From Hirundichthys speculiger (Eukaryota; Chordata; Actinopteri; Beloniformes; Exocoetidae), in the NCBI GenBank assembly GCA_018398805.1, contig JAGFBZ010002547.1, positions 62,001 through 126,000 on the forward strand: DNA of 64,000 nt. Direction: 5' to 3'. Of the stretch, positions 49,435 to 59,973 are shown piece by piece. A model generated the notes under the pieces. That model saw nothing but the letters and a program-made list of their open reading frames with translations, did not search any database and was not told where the DNA came from. A program made the position numbers and the translations under genes. How positions within the stretch are numbered: the stretch's first letter is position 1; each line of letters opens with the position of its first letter.

Positions 49435-50130
49435 CTAGCAGTCAGGTCCAGTTAGCAGGCAAGGCCAAAGGGTGGAGGATAGGAAACAAGGCCAGATGGT
49501 TGGAGACTAGCCAAATGAGGCCAATGGCTGGAGGCTAGCAGATAAGGCCAGTGGCTGGAGGCTAGCAGATGAAGCCGATGACTGGAAGCTAGCAAATGAG
49601 GCAGATGGCTGGAGGCTAGCACGTGAGGCCGAAGGCTGGAGGCTAGCAAACGAGGCTGATGGTTGGAGGCTAGCAAACGAGGCTGATGGTTGGAGGCTAG
49701 CAGTTAAGGCCAATGGCTGGTGGCTGGCAGACCAGGCCGATGGCTGGAGGCTAGCAGGCAAGGCCTGTGGCTGGAGGCTAGCAGGCAAGGCCTGTGGCTG
49801 GAGGCTAGCAGGCAAGGCCTGTGGCTGGAGGCTGGCAGGCAAGGCCTGTGGTTGGAGGCTAGCAGATGAAGCCAATGACTGGAGGCTAGCAAACGAGGCT
49901 GATGGCTGGAGGCTAGCAGTTAAGGCCAATGGCTGGACGCTGGCAGACCAGGCCGATGGATGGAGGCTAGCAGGCAAAGCCAGTGGCTGGAGGCTAGCAG
50001 ATGAACCCGATGACTAGAGGCTAGCAGGCGAGGCTAATGGCTGGAGGCTTGCAGACCAGACCGGTGCCTGGAAACTAGTAGACAAGGCTGATGGTTGATG
50101 GCTGCCAGACAAGATAGATGGTTGAAGGCT
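49435..50130 (-). repeat. 27-bp tandem array in the LINE 5' region
   Basis: About 25 units of the form AGGCCGATGGCTGGAGGCTA plus GCAGACG, period 27, in the leader of the LINE upstream of its first ORF. Because 27 is a multiple of three, long frames of 9-residue repeats (ASLQPQALP) appear on the minus strand. A homogenised block of AGGCCTGTGG-type units lies at 49755-49860. Confidence 0.85.
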
Positions 50131-53100
50131 ACTAGATGGAGCTAGCTGTCTGCTACTGCTACCTAAACAGGTAGATTGTAGATAGGCCAAAGTCTATGGC
50201 AATCCAATGAAATCTGATGAGAATTTATCCACCAAGCCCACCAAAAATCCCACTCTGCAGAGAATTTGTTGATCTTGCAGATTACCACTCATTCAGGCTC
50301 AAATTAAATAAAATTTCATACATAAAAACACAAAAACTCAGACCTCAGTTACAGACACTCTAAGCACTGAACTGACTTGGCTGCCATCTTGGATTCCTTG
50401 GATTTTTCTTGGATTTAAAATCATGAATCTGTCAGTTGCATGTTTGCTCATTGTTCATATAAAACAAGTCTTTATGGTGCTTTCAGAACTCACAAATGGA
50501 GAAAACATACCCATCATACAATTCATGATTTTATGCCTGGAGTTGTTAATAGACCTGGTGATAGTGCTGCTGTTGTAGAATCATTTGAAAGTCAGACTAC
50601 TGAGCAGTCAGAGGATGATTTACCATCTGAAGAATTTCCTGGTGAAGAGTCAACAGATTTGACAAAAGTTATTGAACTGAAATTAGCTTCAGTCTTACTT
50701 AAATTAGAGCACTCTTTTCTGGTGTCAAGTGCAGCTGTGAATGAACTACTTGAAGAGTTGCAGTATTTAATTGGTACTGCCTCTGTGCCAGTTGTCCAAA
50801 AGACTGTATGCAACTTCTTGCAAAATAAAAGTTGCAGAGTTGATGAATCTGTTGTGAAAGAGTTAGCCACTGTGCTTTGCTCTACAAATCCCATTCAAGC
50901 TGCAATAGGAAACCACGGCCCACTGTCAACTGCTTGGAAACGGAAGACATATTATAGAAAAAACTTTAATGTTGTGGAACCTGTTGAATATGTATTAGAC
51001 CAAAAGAATCGTAAGTCTTTTCAGTATGTACCTTTATTAAAATCCCTGCAGCAACTTTTAAATTGTGAAACTATACTAAATAAGGCTATAAATTTGAAAG
51101 AAAAACATAATTCTTTGGAGGTGTATAGATCCTTTTGGGATGGACTTCTGTTTAAAAGGAATGCTATTCTCTCTAAAGAATGTGCAATTTCTTTGATTTT
51201 GTATGTTGATGACTATGAAATATGTAATCCTCTTGGTACATCACGTAAAAAACACAAAATCTGTGCTGTGTATTGGATCTTGGCTAATCTGCCACCTGGT
51301 TGTTACTCCTCATTGTCTTCTATTCATTTGGCTGCATTGATCAATAGCAATGATGTCAAGGTCTACGGTTATGAAAAAGTGTTAGAGCCTTTGATTACTG
51401 ACCTCATAACATTGGAACAGCATGGTATTTTTGTGAATAAGTTGGGAAAAACTTTGAGGGGCACATTGCAGTGTGTTGTTGCTGACAACCTTGGTGCACA
51501 TAGTATTGCAGGTTTTGTAGAGAGTTTTTCTGGTAGATATGTTTGCAGATTTTGTATGGCAGATAGGTCAGAAATTCAGGTCAAAGATGTTGGAGCTGGA
51601 GATTTCTCTCTGAGAACTGAGGAAATCCACACAAATCACCTGAAAACCCTTGAGGAAAATTCCTTGAGTAACTGTTATGGTGTTAAGAACACATGTGTTC
51701 TGTCAGACAAACTAACCAGTTTCAATGTTACCAGTGGTTTTCCTCCAGACATTGTCCATGATTTATTCGATGGAATAGTTCCTGTTGAACTCTCTCTCTG
51801 TCTGACTGTATTGATTTCCAAAAAGTATTTTACTTTGGAGGCTTTGAACAAGGCAATAAATGACTTTCCCTATAAGTGGACTGATAAAACAAATCAGCCC
51901 CACTCTGTTCCACTTACCTATGCATCCAGGAAAACAATTGGTGGGAACGCACATGAAAACTGGAATTTCATAAGATTTTTTCCACTGCTACTTGGACAGA
52001 AAGTGCCCACTGATGAGCCAGCCTGGAAACTCCTTGCTGACTTGAAGGACATTGTGGAAGTTGTTTTTTCTCCAGTTCAGACTCAGGAATCAATTGGATA
52101 TTTGAACTTTAAGATCTCTGAGCACATAATTAGATTTAAAGAGGTTTTCCCAGACTCAAACTTTCTGCCTAAACACCATTTCTTAGAGCACTACCCTCAG
52201 TTAATCCGTGACTCTGGCCCATTGGTTGCATTATGGACCATGCGCTTCAAAGCAAAGCACAGTTTCTTCAAAAGAGTTGTGAGGCATACAACCTGCTTCA
52301 AAAATGTGCTTCTGTCCTTGGCACAAAGACATCAGTTTCTCATGGCACATCACCTTCACATGTGGAGCTTCCCTAAATCCCCCCTAGAGGTCACAAATAT
52401 TTCAGCTCTTCCCATTGATGTCTAAAAAGCGGACATTGCATTTGCTCTTAAGCAGAAGCACCCAGAGTTGGATGGCGTGTGCTTGGCTAAAAATGCAACA
52501 TACAGTGGCCTGAATTACAGAAATCGAATGATCCTTGCACATGGCTCATTGGCAGGGCTGCCTGAATTTGTGGAAATAATCCAGATGATTGTTGCGAAGG
52601 ATCAACTGCTTTTCATTGTCAGAAGGCTAAGTGCATGGTACTGGGAACATTACAGAGCCTATGAACTGAAAACATGTCCTACAAAGAAGATGGAACTGGT
52701 TGAGCCAAACCAACTAGCAGATCCATAACCATTGGCTGACTACACAATTGAAGGAAAGTGGTTGATAACTCTCAAAAGATACATACACACATAAGGTCAG
52801 TCTGGCAGTGGAACTTTAAAAATTAAAGGTCCCATATTACGGTATTTTTTTGTTTGTTTGTTTTTTATTCTCAACTAAAGTATCTTTTTATGATTCACAG
52901 TTGATGGTCTTCACATTCTCAAAGGATGGGAGGACACAAAGACTTCTTTTGGTATTTTCAGTCAAGAACAGAATTATTTAACACACTTTGTTTCCCTCAC
53001 TCTCACAGATTACCATGGCAGATATCACACCTGTTCGATTGCTGGTCATCTTGAATGAGGACAACATAGTAAGAATGGAGATATGCAAAGGGATTCCAAA

Positions 53101-54116
53101 CTCACTGGAGGAGTTTATCAATGAGGTCAAGAATGCATATGGATTAGAAGCACACATAAGACTGCAGTACAAGGACACTGATTTTGGGAATATATTTGTA
53201 AATCTGACCTCTACAGCTGTAATTAGGGATCTTACAGTTCTCAAGGTAATCCAATTAGACCCTGATTCCACAACTATTGTGCTGTACCCAGTTGATTCCT
53301 CAGTGAGTAGCATCCCTTCATTAGGACTGGGAAGTGATGACTACTCAGTGTCTGCATATACAGATGGCACCATACAGCTTAGCAGCCCTTCCTCAGACTC
53401 ACTAAGAACACAGCAGTGGCCACAGGAGTTCCCAATCCCATGCTTCTCCTATGACACAGAATGTCAGCTGTAGAGGGCAAATGCAGAGTACATGAAAAGT
53501 CAAACTAGACTGGCACCTAGTTCAAAAATGCTGTCAGACATATTGGAGAAACTAGCTGAAACCATCTATACATACACAGCATACCCTGAAGATTCTGACT
53601 TCATGGATGTTGCAGAGGCACTAACAGGAAAGCACCCTTGCGTGAGAGAGCCAGAATCTTTCAAGCAAAGCTATGGGTGGAAACGCAGGCTCAAGACAAA
53701 AATGGGTAACTATCGGACCCAACTTAAGGCGCACGGGACATCTGCTGAGCTTGCAGTGAATTCTTTGAAATCAAAGACTTGAGAGGATGCCTACCCAGCA
53801 AAAAACGTAAAGAGACCGAGACAAGCTGAGGTCAATCATTTTCCATCTTTGCCAATTGGCGAGACTATAGAAAGGCTGGAAAAGGAGAGAATTTCCCTGC
53901 TGACAGAAATACAGAAAAAGAACAACCAACAAACAATAAAAGAAAAAATGGCCAAGACGTTTGGATACCGTCGGCAGGAAATAGTGCACAAGCAGCCGAG
54001 CACTGAAGACATCTTGGCAAGATGGCCTGCGCTTTTTTGGATGGAAGAGGTATGTTTTTGGATGCAACGCAGCTCAGAACCATCATTTATGTACTTTACT
54101 GTAGAACTTTAGGAAC

Positions 54117-54702
54117 TAGGGATGCATGATAACTGTTTTTTAAAACTGATACCAATAACCGATAACTTTCAGCTCCTAAAGGGCGATACCGATAACATAT
54201 AACCGATAACACACACACATATACCTAAGGTCATTACATCAATACTATGAACAAAATCAAAAACAGTTTTGACTGTTTAAATTAACAGATATTTATTTTT
54301 TTTCCTATGAAAAACTACTGGCAATCCTCTAAAACAGTGGTTCTCAAACTTTTAATACTGCGTACCACCTGAGAAACTGTTCAGCTCTATGAGTACCACC
54401 ATGATGACCAACTTTAAAATATATGCCTTCTCAATTAGCTTTAAATTCACAGCAGAGATGTTTATTCATTATTGTAGTTCATTGTTACCTGAATTTCATT
54501 TGAAATGTATTTATAATGCATTGTGGCCCTGATTGTACACCTCTCGCTACCCGCAAATTGTAGGTTTAGGAACCTCATCTAACTGCTAATGCAATCCTCC
54601 GCTTCCCTAAAGCCGCTATATGTGTGTGTGTTATCGGTATCGGCCTTTAGGAGCTGAAAGTTATCGGTATCGGTTTTAAAAAACAGTTATTGTGCATCCC
54701 TA
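54117..54702. mobile_element. hAT-type MITE in intron 1 of gene B
   Basis: Begins TAGGGATGCATGATAACTGT and ends ACAGTTATTGTGCATCCCTA, with a long inverted repeat including gataactttcagctcctaaa and its complement. The flanking 8-mers TTAGGAAC and GTAGGAAC match at seven positions, a hAT-type target duplication. It contains a second repeat at 54335-54560. Confidence 0.85.
54335..54560 (-). repeat. Nested fragment of the CAGTGGTT hAT family
   Basis: Starts CAGTGGTTCTCAAACTTTTA and continues ctgcgtaccacctgagaaac, which is the inverted right half of the MITE at 9658-10103 and 19153-19597. The other end is missing. Confidence 0.65.
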
Positions 54703-55241
54703 GTAGGAACAAGAGCAAAATAAAAAAAAAAAAACTTGAGAGAGGATGGACTTAATATATTCATCATGAAGCAGACATTCATAAAAACCTGATCTTGAAG
54801 CAGTTTGATCAAACCTGTAGGTCTTTTTGGAAGACCATTGGTTGATTTATAAATACACTTTCAAAGTTCTTTCTGTGTGCTGTTTTTATTTTATAGATCA
54901 ATGCTGAGTTTATGAGAGTTACAACAGTTCCTTTGGAGATAAAGTTCTTGGTGCAGTTGGACAAACTCTCCACAAAACTGCTGGAGGTCATCAGGAGCAA
55001 GAGAAGACGCGTAAAAGAGCAAACCACCAGGATCTTGCAAGTTTTAGATGAGGTATCTATGTATATGTTGGCTGTCAGTAGGATCCATAGTTGAGTTGTT
55101 TTGTGCGAGAGAGAATGAGATTTTATTGATAGTAACGTTCTTACTCAGGCTGTGGACATCACCATCAGAAGAGAATACATCCTCAAATCTCTGATGATCT
55201 ACCTGGGTGAAACTGTTGAGCACCTTATTAAAGAATACCAG

Positions 55242-56034
55242 GTACGACTATATCTCATTCACTAACACAGACAACACCCAGAGACACATTTTTGTTGTCG
55301 AGATGTAACAAAGTACTGTATTTTTTCCTTGTAATAAATTTTTTTTTAATTATTATTATTATTTGTGTCGATTAAAATATTTGGGCCAAATTGCTATATA
55401 TATTGAGATATATATCAATATGTTTTTTTTTCATCAAGTAATACCAAAAAGACATTTCTGATTTACAGCCTTGAGCACTAAATATACATTTAATAAATAT
55501 CTGCACCACATATGGAGATCCTCAGTGAGAGACCTGACGTCTCTGTGATTGACCTCATGTTTAAATAGGAAGGAAGATGACACAAGTTCAGATTTATGTT
55601 CACTAAATTTCATTGCCCTCAACATTACTTTCACCCTTTTGTTCTCTCTTTTGCTCCTTCACCTTGTTTATTCAAGCACCAACCAACTCCCCTCTGCATT
55701 GAAGCTCAGGAAGTACTAAGTTTTGTTGCAGTTCCTTGACTGACCAATAGAGGCTGGATTCAAAAGGGGGTCAATCTCCATTGACTCCAATGTTAAAATG
55801 TCTGACTTTAGACTAGAAATAAACACATTTATAGCCTGGTTAAAAAATATGAAAAAGAAGAACCGGTTTCATTTTGGATGTGATCCGGAATAAATCCAGA
55901 GTTCTGGATGATTTTCAAATTTTCAATAATTTTTGCATTGTTGGAGGTCTGCGCTCTCTGAGTGCTTTTCTAGTTCTAACATGTATTTCTTACAGGTTTT
56001 TATGTCATTTTATGTATTATTTATAATTTATTAA
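55242..56034. other. Region after gene B
   Basis: The missing last exon of gene B is not recognisable here. (TTA)n at 55345-55362, and otherwise AT-rich unassigned sequence. Confidence 0.4.
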
Positions 56035-56170
56035 AAAAATAATGTTCGAATTTTGGGGGGGTTGGAACGGATTAAGGCATTTACATGGGAAACGAGTCAC
56101 TACTTAAGAAATTTTCAGGTTACGAAACTACTTCCAGAACCAATTAATTTCATAAGTAGAGGTAGCACTG
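56035..56170. mobile_element. Right end of a Tc1/mariner-type element
   Basis: aggttacgaaactacttcca then ttaatttcataagtagaggt and agcactg, followed by TA. Inverted relative to 43948-44060: the shared terminus is CAGTG(G/C)TACCTCTA(T/C)TTATGAA, written as a consensus. Also ttggaacggattaaggcatt at 56065, another mark of this family. Confidence 0.6.
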
Positions 56171-56220
56171 TATAAATATATGAATGCATATATAAATACA
56201 TACTTTTTGCCTATGAATGA

Positions 56221-56315
56221 ATAAAAAACATAAAATAAAATAAGATACATAAATAAATAATAATAATAAATAAGATACATAAATTAATAATAATAATAAA
56301 TAAGATACATAAATA

Positions 56316-56379
<64 letters not shown>

Positions 56380-56380
56380 T
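56221..56380. repeat. (TAA)n microsatellite
   Basis: A longer interspersed taagatacataaa/taataa pattern passes into a pure TAA run at about 56320-56377. Confidence 0.95.
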
Positions 56381-56499
56381 GTCTCACATGCCCATTTCCC
56401 AATGTTAACAATGTCAGTACAGGGTTAGCGTAAGGTCAACATGACTGCCCAGTTAGCTTATGTCGTAATATCATTTAACCACTGGAATTTTATTTCACA

Positions 56500-56911
56500 G
56501 ATAGCAAAGAGAACATTTTAGCAGTATCATAGATCGTTTTCTAAAAAGAAAAGCACCACAGGAACAGAACATCACAGAGGAGCCGACTTCTTCATCAAGC
56601 CTTCATCCACCAGCTCTGAATCTGCTCCATAGGTACCAAAGGTAGTTGCTAGCGATAAGGCTAAAAAGAGGCAATACAAGGATGATGGATGGAAGAAAGC
56701 ACATCACGGATGAAAAGAAGCTTTCCTGCTGAGGCCTACTCTGGTGCAGTTATTGTGTTCAGGTTATTTAAACAAAATAAACGAGACGTATGCATTTACA
56801 GTCCGAGCGATGCAGTGTGGCTTTGGATTATATTTTACTCTGGGGTGTTGTGATATTTTATTCACTTTTGAAAGGGTCGTGACAGAAAAAAGGTTGAGAA
56901 AGGCTGATGTA
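56500..56911 (+). pseudogene. hAT transposase N-terminal fragment and right terminus
   Basis: 56522-56629 reads SSIIDRFLKRKAPQEQNITE then EPTSSSSLHPPAL. After a frame change comes VPKVVASDKAKKRQYKDDGW (about 56635-56694). The IDRFxKRK head, an acidic/Ser linker and KKRQYxDDY-like end are what I remember from the N-termini of hAT-derived ZBED/SCAND3-like transposases. The BED and catalytic domains are missing: the sequence jumps to tcgtgacagaaaaaaggttg then agaaaggctg (56878-56906), a hAT-type 3' terminus. It is a non-autonomous internal-deletion copy; the left end is not clear. Confidence 0.55.
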
Positions 56912-58493
56912 ATCTTTCATGAAGATGAAAACAACACATGAGGAATTGAAGATCATATCCTTGAATGTAAATGGTCTAGGAAACCCAGTCAAACAAGCCA
57001 AGGTAATGAAAAAACTAAAAAAAGAAGGGCTTCAAATATGCTTTCTACAGGAAACTCACTTGTTGAAAATTGAACATGAGAAACTGAAAAGATTTGGATT
57101 TAGAAAATCATACTATAATTCTTATACTAATTCATACCAGAGACGTGTAGCAATCTTGGTATCAAACTCACTCCCATTTGAATGCATTAAGGAAATAAAG
57201 GATAAGGACGGGCGGTATATTACAGTAAAGGGGAGAATTGCACAGACCGCAGTAACACAGGTAAATGTATATGCACCACCAGAAGCAGATAGGGTCTGAT
57301 TTAAATCTTTGTTTGATACTATAGCATTGGAAACTGAAGGAATATGCATCTGTGGGGGGGATTTTAACATGATTTTAAACTACGGTCTAGACACAAGTAA
57401 GAAAAGAAGTAAAATGCATATCTCAAAACTTATAAACAATACTTTAGAGGAAATTGGTTTCTTTGATGTCTGGAGGGACTTTCACCCCCTCAAAAAGGTT
57501 ATAGTCACTATTCAGCAACACATTCTGTTTACTCCAGACTACTTTTTTATGCAAAAAGAAGACAGAGGTAGAATCAAGATATGTGAAATAGCTGTGACTG
57601 ATGTGTCTGACCACAGTGCTTTATATTTAAGAGTCGGAAGTCAGAAGATGAGACACTTTGTGGCGACTCAGTGTAGGAATATTAAACAATGAGGCCATAA
57701 CTAATCAGATCCAAACAGAAAATAGATAATTGCCTTCAAGATAATGACAATGGTGAAACAGATCCAATAATGCTTTGGGATGCCCTTAAGGCAGTCCTAC
57801 AAGGAAAACTGATAGCAATCACTAGCAGCCTCAAGAAATCAAGAATGGCATATTACCAATCCCTCCTTACAGCACTGAAAACAACAGAAATTAGCCATAA
57901 ATTACAACCAGACGATGAAAAACAACAAAAGCTGAAAGAAACCAGACATAAAATAAGTGAACTCTTAGAGCAAGAAGTAGAAATAAAAGCACAATATTTG
58001 AAACAATCATACTACGAAATAGGCCCAAAAGCAGCTAAATTGTTGGCAAGCAAGCAGAGAGAGTGATTCATAAGATAAAAAGACCCAAATTCAAATCAAC
58101 TTAAATATGAATCAAAAGAAATTGAAAATGTGTTTAAGAATTATTATGCAGATCTCTACTTACAGAAAAGGTTACTAATAAAAAAATAAATCAAAACGTT
58201 GTTGGATAAATTGAACTTATCACCTATAGTGGAGAGTCAAAATAAAAAGTTAGTCTCTGAGATAACTGCTGATGAAATTACAAGTGTAATAGACAATTTA
58301 AAGACATCAAAGTCACCAGGTAGAGATGGTTTTCCAGCCAAGTGGTATAAGAAATTTAAAAAAGGTCTTTTCCCCTGTTCTTCTCACTACATTCAATTGG
58401 ATCTTTCAAGAAAATTGTATACTTTCATCATGGAGGGACGCAATTATTACTGTACTTCCTAAAGCTCAAAAGAATACAGAAACATGGTGATTT

Positions 58494-58934
58494 GTAACCA
58501 CTGCCAAGTTGAACTCCCCGTTAAAAGTTTCAGCTGTTACCTCAGAAATTACCTGTTTTAATGTTCTGATTGTGCCTCTAGATTGTTAGGATTTTGTTGG
58601 TAGACTTTTTTTTTATTATTCATAAAAAAAAAAAAAAAACAGGATGACATTAATGCCCTGGTAGTGGCAACAAGCTTTATTTTATTTTACATTTTTTAAG
58701 ATGAGATTTACACTAAATATGTGTTGCTGGCAAGTGTTGATGTTAAAAGTATTTGAACAACAAATGTTATGGCACTTTAGTTCATATGGCAGCAGAACAT
58801 TTAAATAAAAGTGACCTTTACACTACTTTTGAACTCATTATTCGATTTTCCGTATACAATGCGATTAATCGTGATTAATCAGGGAAATCATTCGATTAAT
58901 CGCGATTAAACATTTTAATCGTTGCCCAGCCCTA
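58494..58934 (-). repeat. Inverted partial copy of the TAGGGCTGGGCAA hAT family
   Basis: The right edge gttgcccagccctag is the complement of the terminus at 34353. The interior matches 37140-37508 in inverse orientation (for example gaggtaacagctgaaactt complement at 58530-58548). The other end is missing. It lies in the gap of the L1 RT region. Confidence 0.75.
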
Positions 58935-59326
58935 GTTAATATATCTGAATGATCCAGTTAATCGCCTTTGTTGGCTGTTGCAGATGAGATTTGGATCCAT
59001 GCAAACTCCATGAGATTTGGTGAATAATCTGGATACATAGTCAAAATGTCAAAATCACAGACACTTCTGTTCCACACCATTTGCTCACCACAACTCAAAG
59101 AACATAATTGTTCTTTTTGAAGCCAACTCGATCAAGTATCTTGGAGTAAATAAAAACCCTTCTGAAGACAATTATGATAATGTCAATCCAGATAGTCAGT
59201 CAATTGATGTCATTAATTTGATAAGGTCTGATATGAAATGTTGGTCAACCTACCCTATGGACCTAACAGACAGGATCAATGTAGTCAAGATGAATATTCA
59301 ATCCAGATTATTATATTTATACCAAT

Positions 59327-59973
59327 TGTCAAGGTTTGAGGCAGAATGGAGGACCCAAAAGCAGGAGTTTACACAAAAACGTATTTAATGACAAAAACCA
59401 AAAGTCCAAACTTTTATTTTTTTTTTAAAGATTTTTTTGGCTCTAGTGGCCTTTACTGAAAGTAGAGAGACAGGAAGGGGGGCAGAGAGAATGGGGAAGA
59501 CACGCGGGAAAGAGTCACCGAGCCGGGATTCGAACTCACGACCTGCCGCACGAGGACTGTAGCCTCTGTATATGGCCGCCTGCCCTAACCACTGCGCCAC
59601 CGGGGCGGCCCCAAAAGTCCAAACTTAACCAAAAATCCACAAGGTAATCCGGATATCAAGGCAGGGCAACATGGAGGCAAAAACAAGGGACAAAACTAGC
59701 AGAGAACTTACGGGACACAAGACAAAGCAAGACGACGGAAGACAATGGACCAGCACAGACAGGGGAGATGACAAGACTTAAATACACAGGTCAACAGATG
59801 AGAGCCAGGTGCAGGGGATCAAGGTAACAAGGGGAAGGAAACAAAGCAGAAAACAATGGAGACAAGACAGACCTTCAAAGTAAAACAGGAAACAGAGCAG
59901 ACGAGAGACAGGGAGTGACGTCAAGTTGACAGAAACACACACAGGGCTGCCATGGCCGACCCAGGCCATGACA
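59327..59973 (-). mobile_element. Solo LTR inserted in L1 ORF2
   Basis: On the minus strand it starts TGTCATGGCCTGGGTCGGCC and ends CCTCAAACCTTGACA. Flanking CCAAT (59322-59326) and TCAAT (59974-59978) match at four of five positions, an LTR-type target duplication. It is the same LTR family as 27367-27810; without the nested SINE and its duplication, it is ~434 bp against 444 bp. Confidence 0.8.
59414..59610 (-). mobile_element. tRNA-derived SINE with a 16-bp target duplication
   Basis: On the minus strand: a tRNA-like head with an A-box-like TGGCGCAGTGGTTAGG and a B-box GGTCGTGAGTTCGAATCCC, a tRNA-unrelated body (cattctctctgcccccctt), and an A-rich tail. The 16-base sequence CCAAAAGTCCAAACTT is exactly repeated at 59398-59413 and 59611-59626. 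The pol III promoter boxes look complete. It is not a functional tRNA gene. Confidence 0.92.

Larger units (their letters stand above)
45919..50412 (-). mobile_element. Nearly full-length L2/CR1-group LINE inserted in gene A
   Basis: The 3' end is at 45919, with a (TAA)n tail and the leader aaagagatctttgatctcaa (complement at 45965-45984). The 5' end is near 50412, where aatccaagatggcagccaag reads on the minus strand. Target duplications are atttgaaaaat (45908-45918) and atttaaaat (50413-50421). From 5' to 3' it has a leader, a 27-bp tandem array, an N-terminal ORF with a 2A-like motif, an endonuclease, a reverse transcriptase and a 3' UTR. Two in-frame stops and two frameshifts inactivate it. 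Confidence 0.88.
45612..52794 (+). pseudogene. Gene A: C2H2 zinc fingers fused to a large transposase-like domain, split by a LINE
   Basis: The exon follows an acceptor ending at 45611. 45619-45918 gives three C2H2 fingers: CKDC...H-x4-H, CTYENC...H-x4-H, CHTC...H-x3-H. A LINE (45919-50412) interrupts, and the frame resumes with finger four (CMFAHC...H-x4-H). Then come an acidic linker, a helical region and a large domain. The blocks LILYVDDYEICNPLG (about 51196-51240), NLPPGCYSSLSSIHL, LEPLITDLITLEQHGI, VVADNLGAHSIAGF (about 51478-51519), CRFCMADR and PPDIVHDLFDG (51744-51776) resemble, in order and spacing, the NPxG, NLPP, PLxxDLxxLxxxG and C-x2-C parts of CACTA/TNP2-type transposases. I propose the VDD and ADN acids as catalytic candidates. 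TAA stops at 52423 and 52729 interrupt one continuous frame that ends at 52794. The protein would be ~890 residues. It was probably a DNA-binding transposase or a domesticated one; it is now inactive. Confidence 0.75.
53009..55241 (+). pseudogene. Gene B: PB1-like N-terminus plus helical region, partner of gene A
   Basis: Three exons with GT/AG borders: 53009-54049, 54897-55052, 55149-55241, all in phase 0. The start is ATG 53015 just after an acceptor. Residues ~6-85 (RLLVILNEDNIVRMEICKGI ... LQYKDTDFGNIFVNL ... LTVLKVIQLD) look like a PB1-type protein interaction domain. A Ser-rich linker follows, then PCFSYDTECQL, ILEKLAETIYTYTAYPEDSD, the basic YGWKRRLKTKMGNYRTQL, AKNVKRPRQAEVNHFPSLP, a coiled coil (ERLEKERISLLTEIQKKNNQ) and EDILARWPALF. 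Exons 2 and 3 add INAEFMRVTTVPLEIKFLVQ and ITIRREYILKSLMIYLGETV. I recall this block order from widespread uncharacterised fish proteins, some labelled SAM-domain 3-like. TAG at 53471 and TGA at 53780 interrupt one frame. The expected last exon is not visible. It lies 214 bp after gene A on the same strand, so a joint role is inferred. Confidence 0.7.

Noticed and set aside
49452..49977. Open frames of 9-residue repeats such as ASLQPQALP
   Set aside because: A 27-bp tandem array keeps all frames open by arithmetic; it lies in the LINE leader.
45120..55935. Similar stretches at 45140 and 55900 (ttctggat.a.tttcaaattt) as terminal repeats of the gene A/B cassette
   Set aside because: They are in direct, not inverted, orientation, the similarity is short, and this motif is common in fish repeats.
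59510..59610. Possible tRNA gene (A and B boxes)
   Set aside because: The body, A-rich tail and 16-bp target duplication show a SINE.
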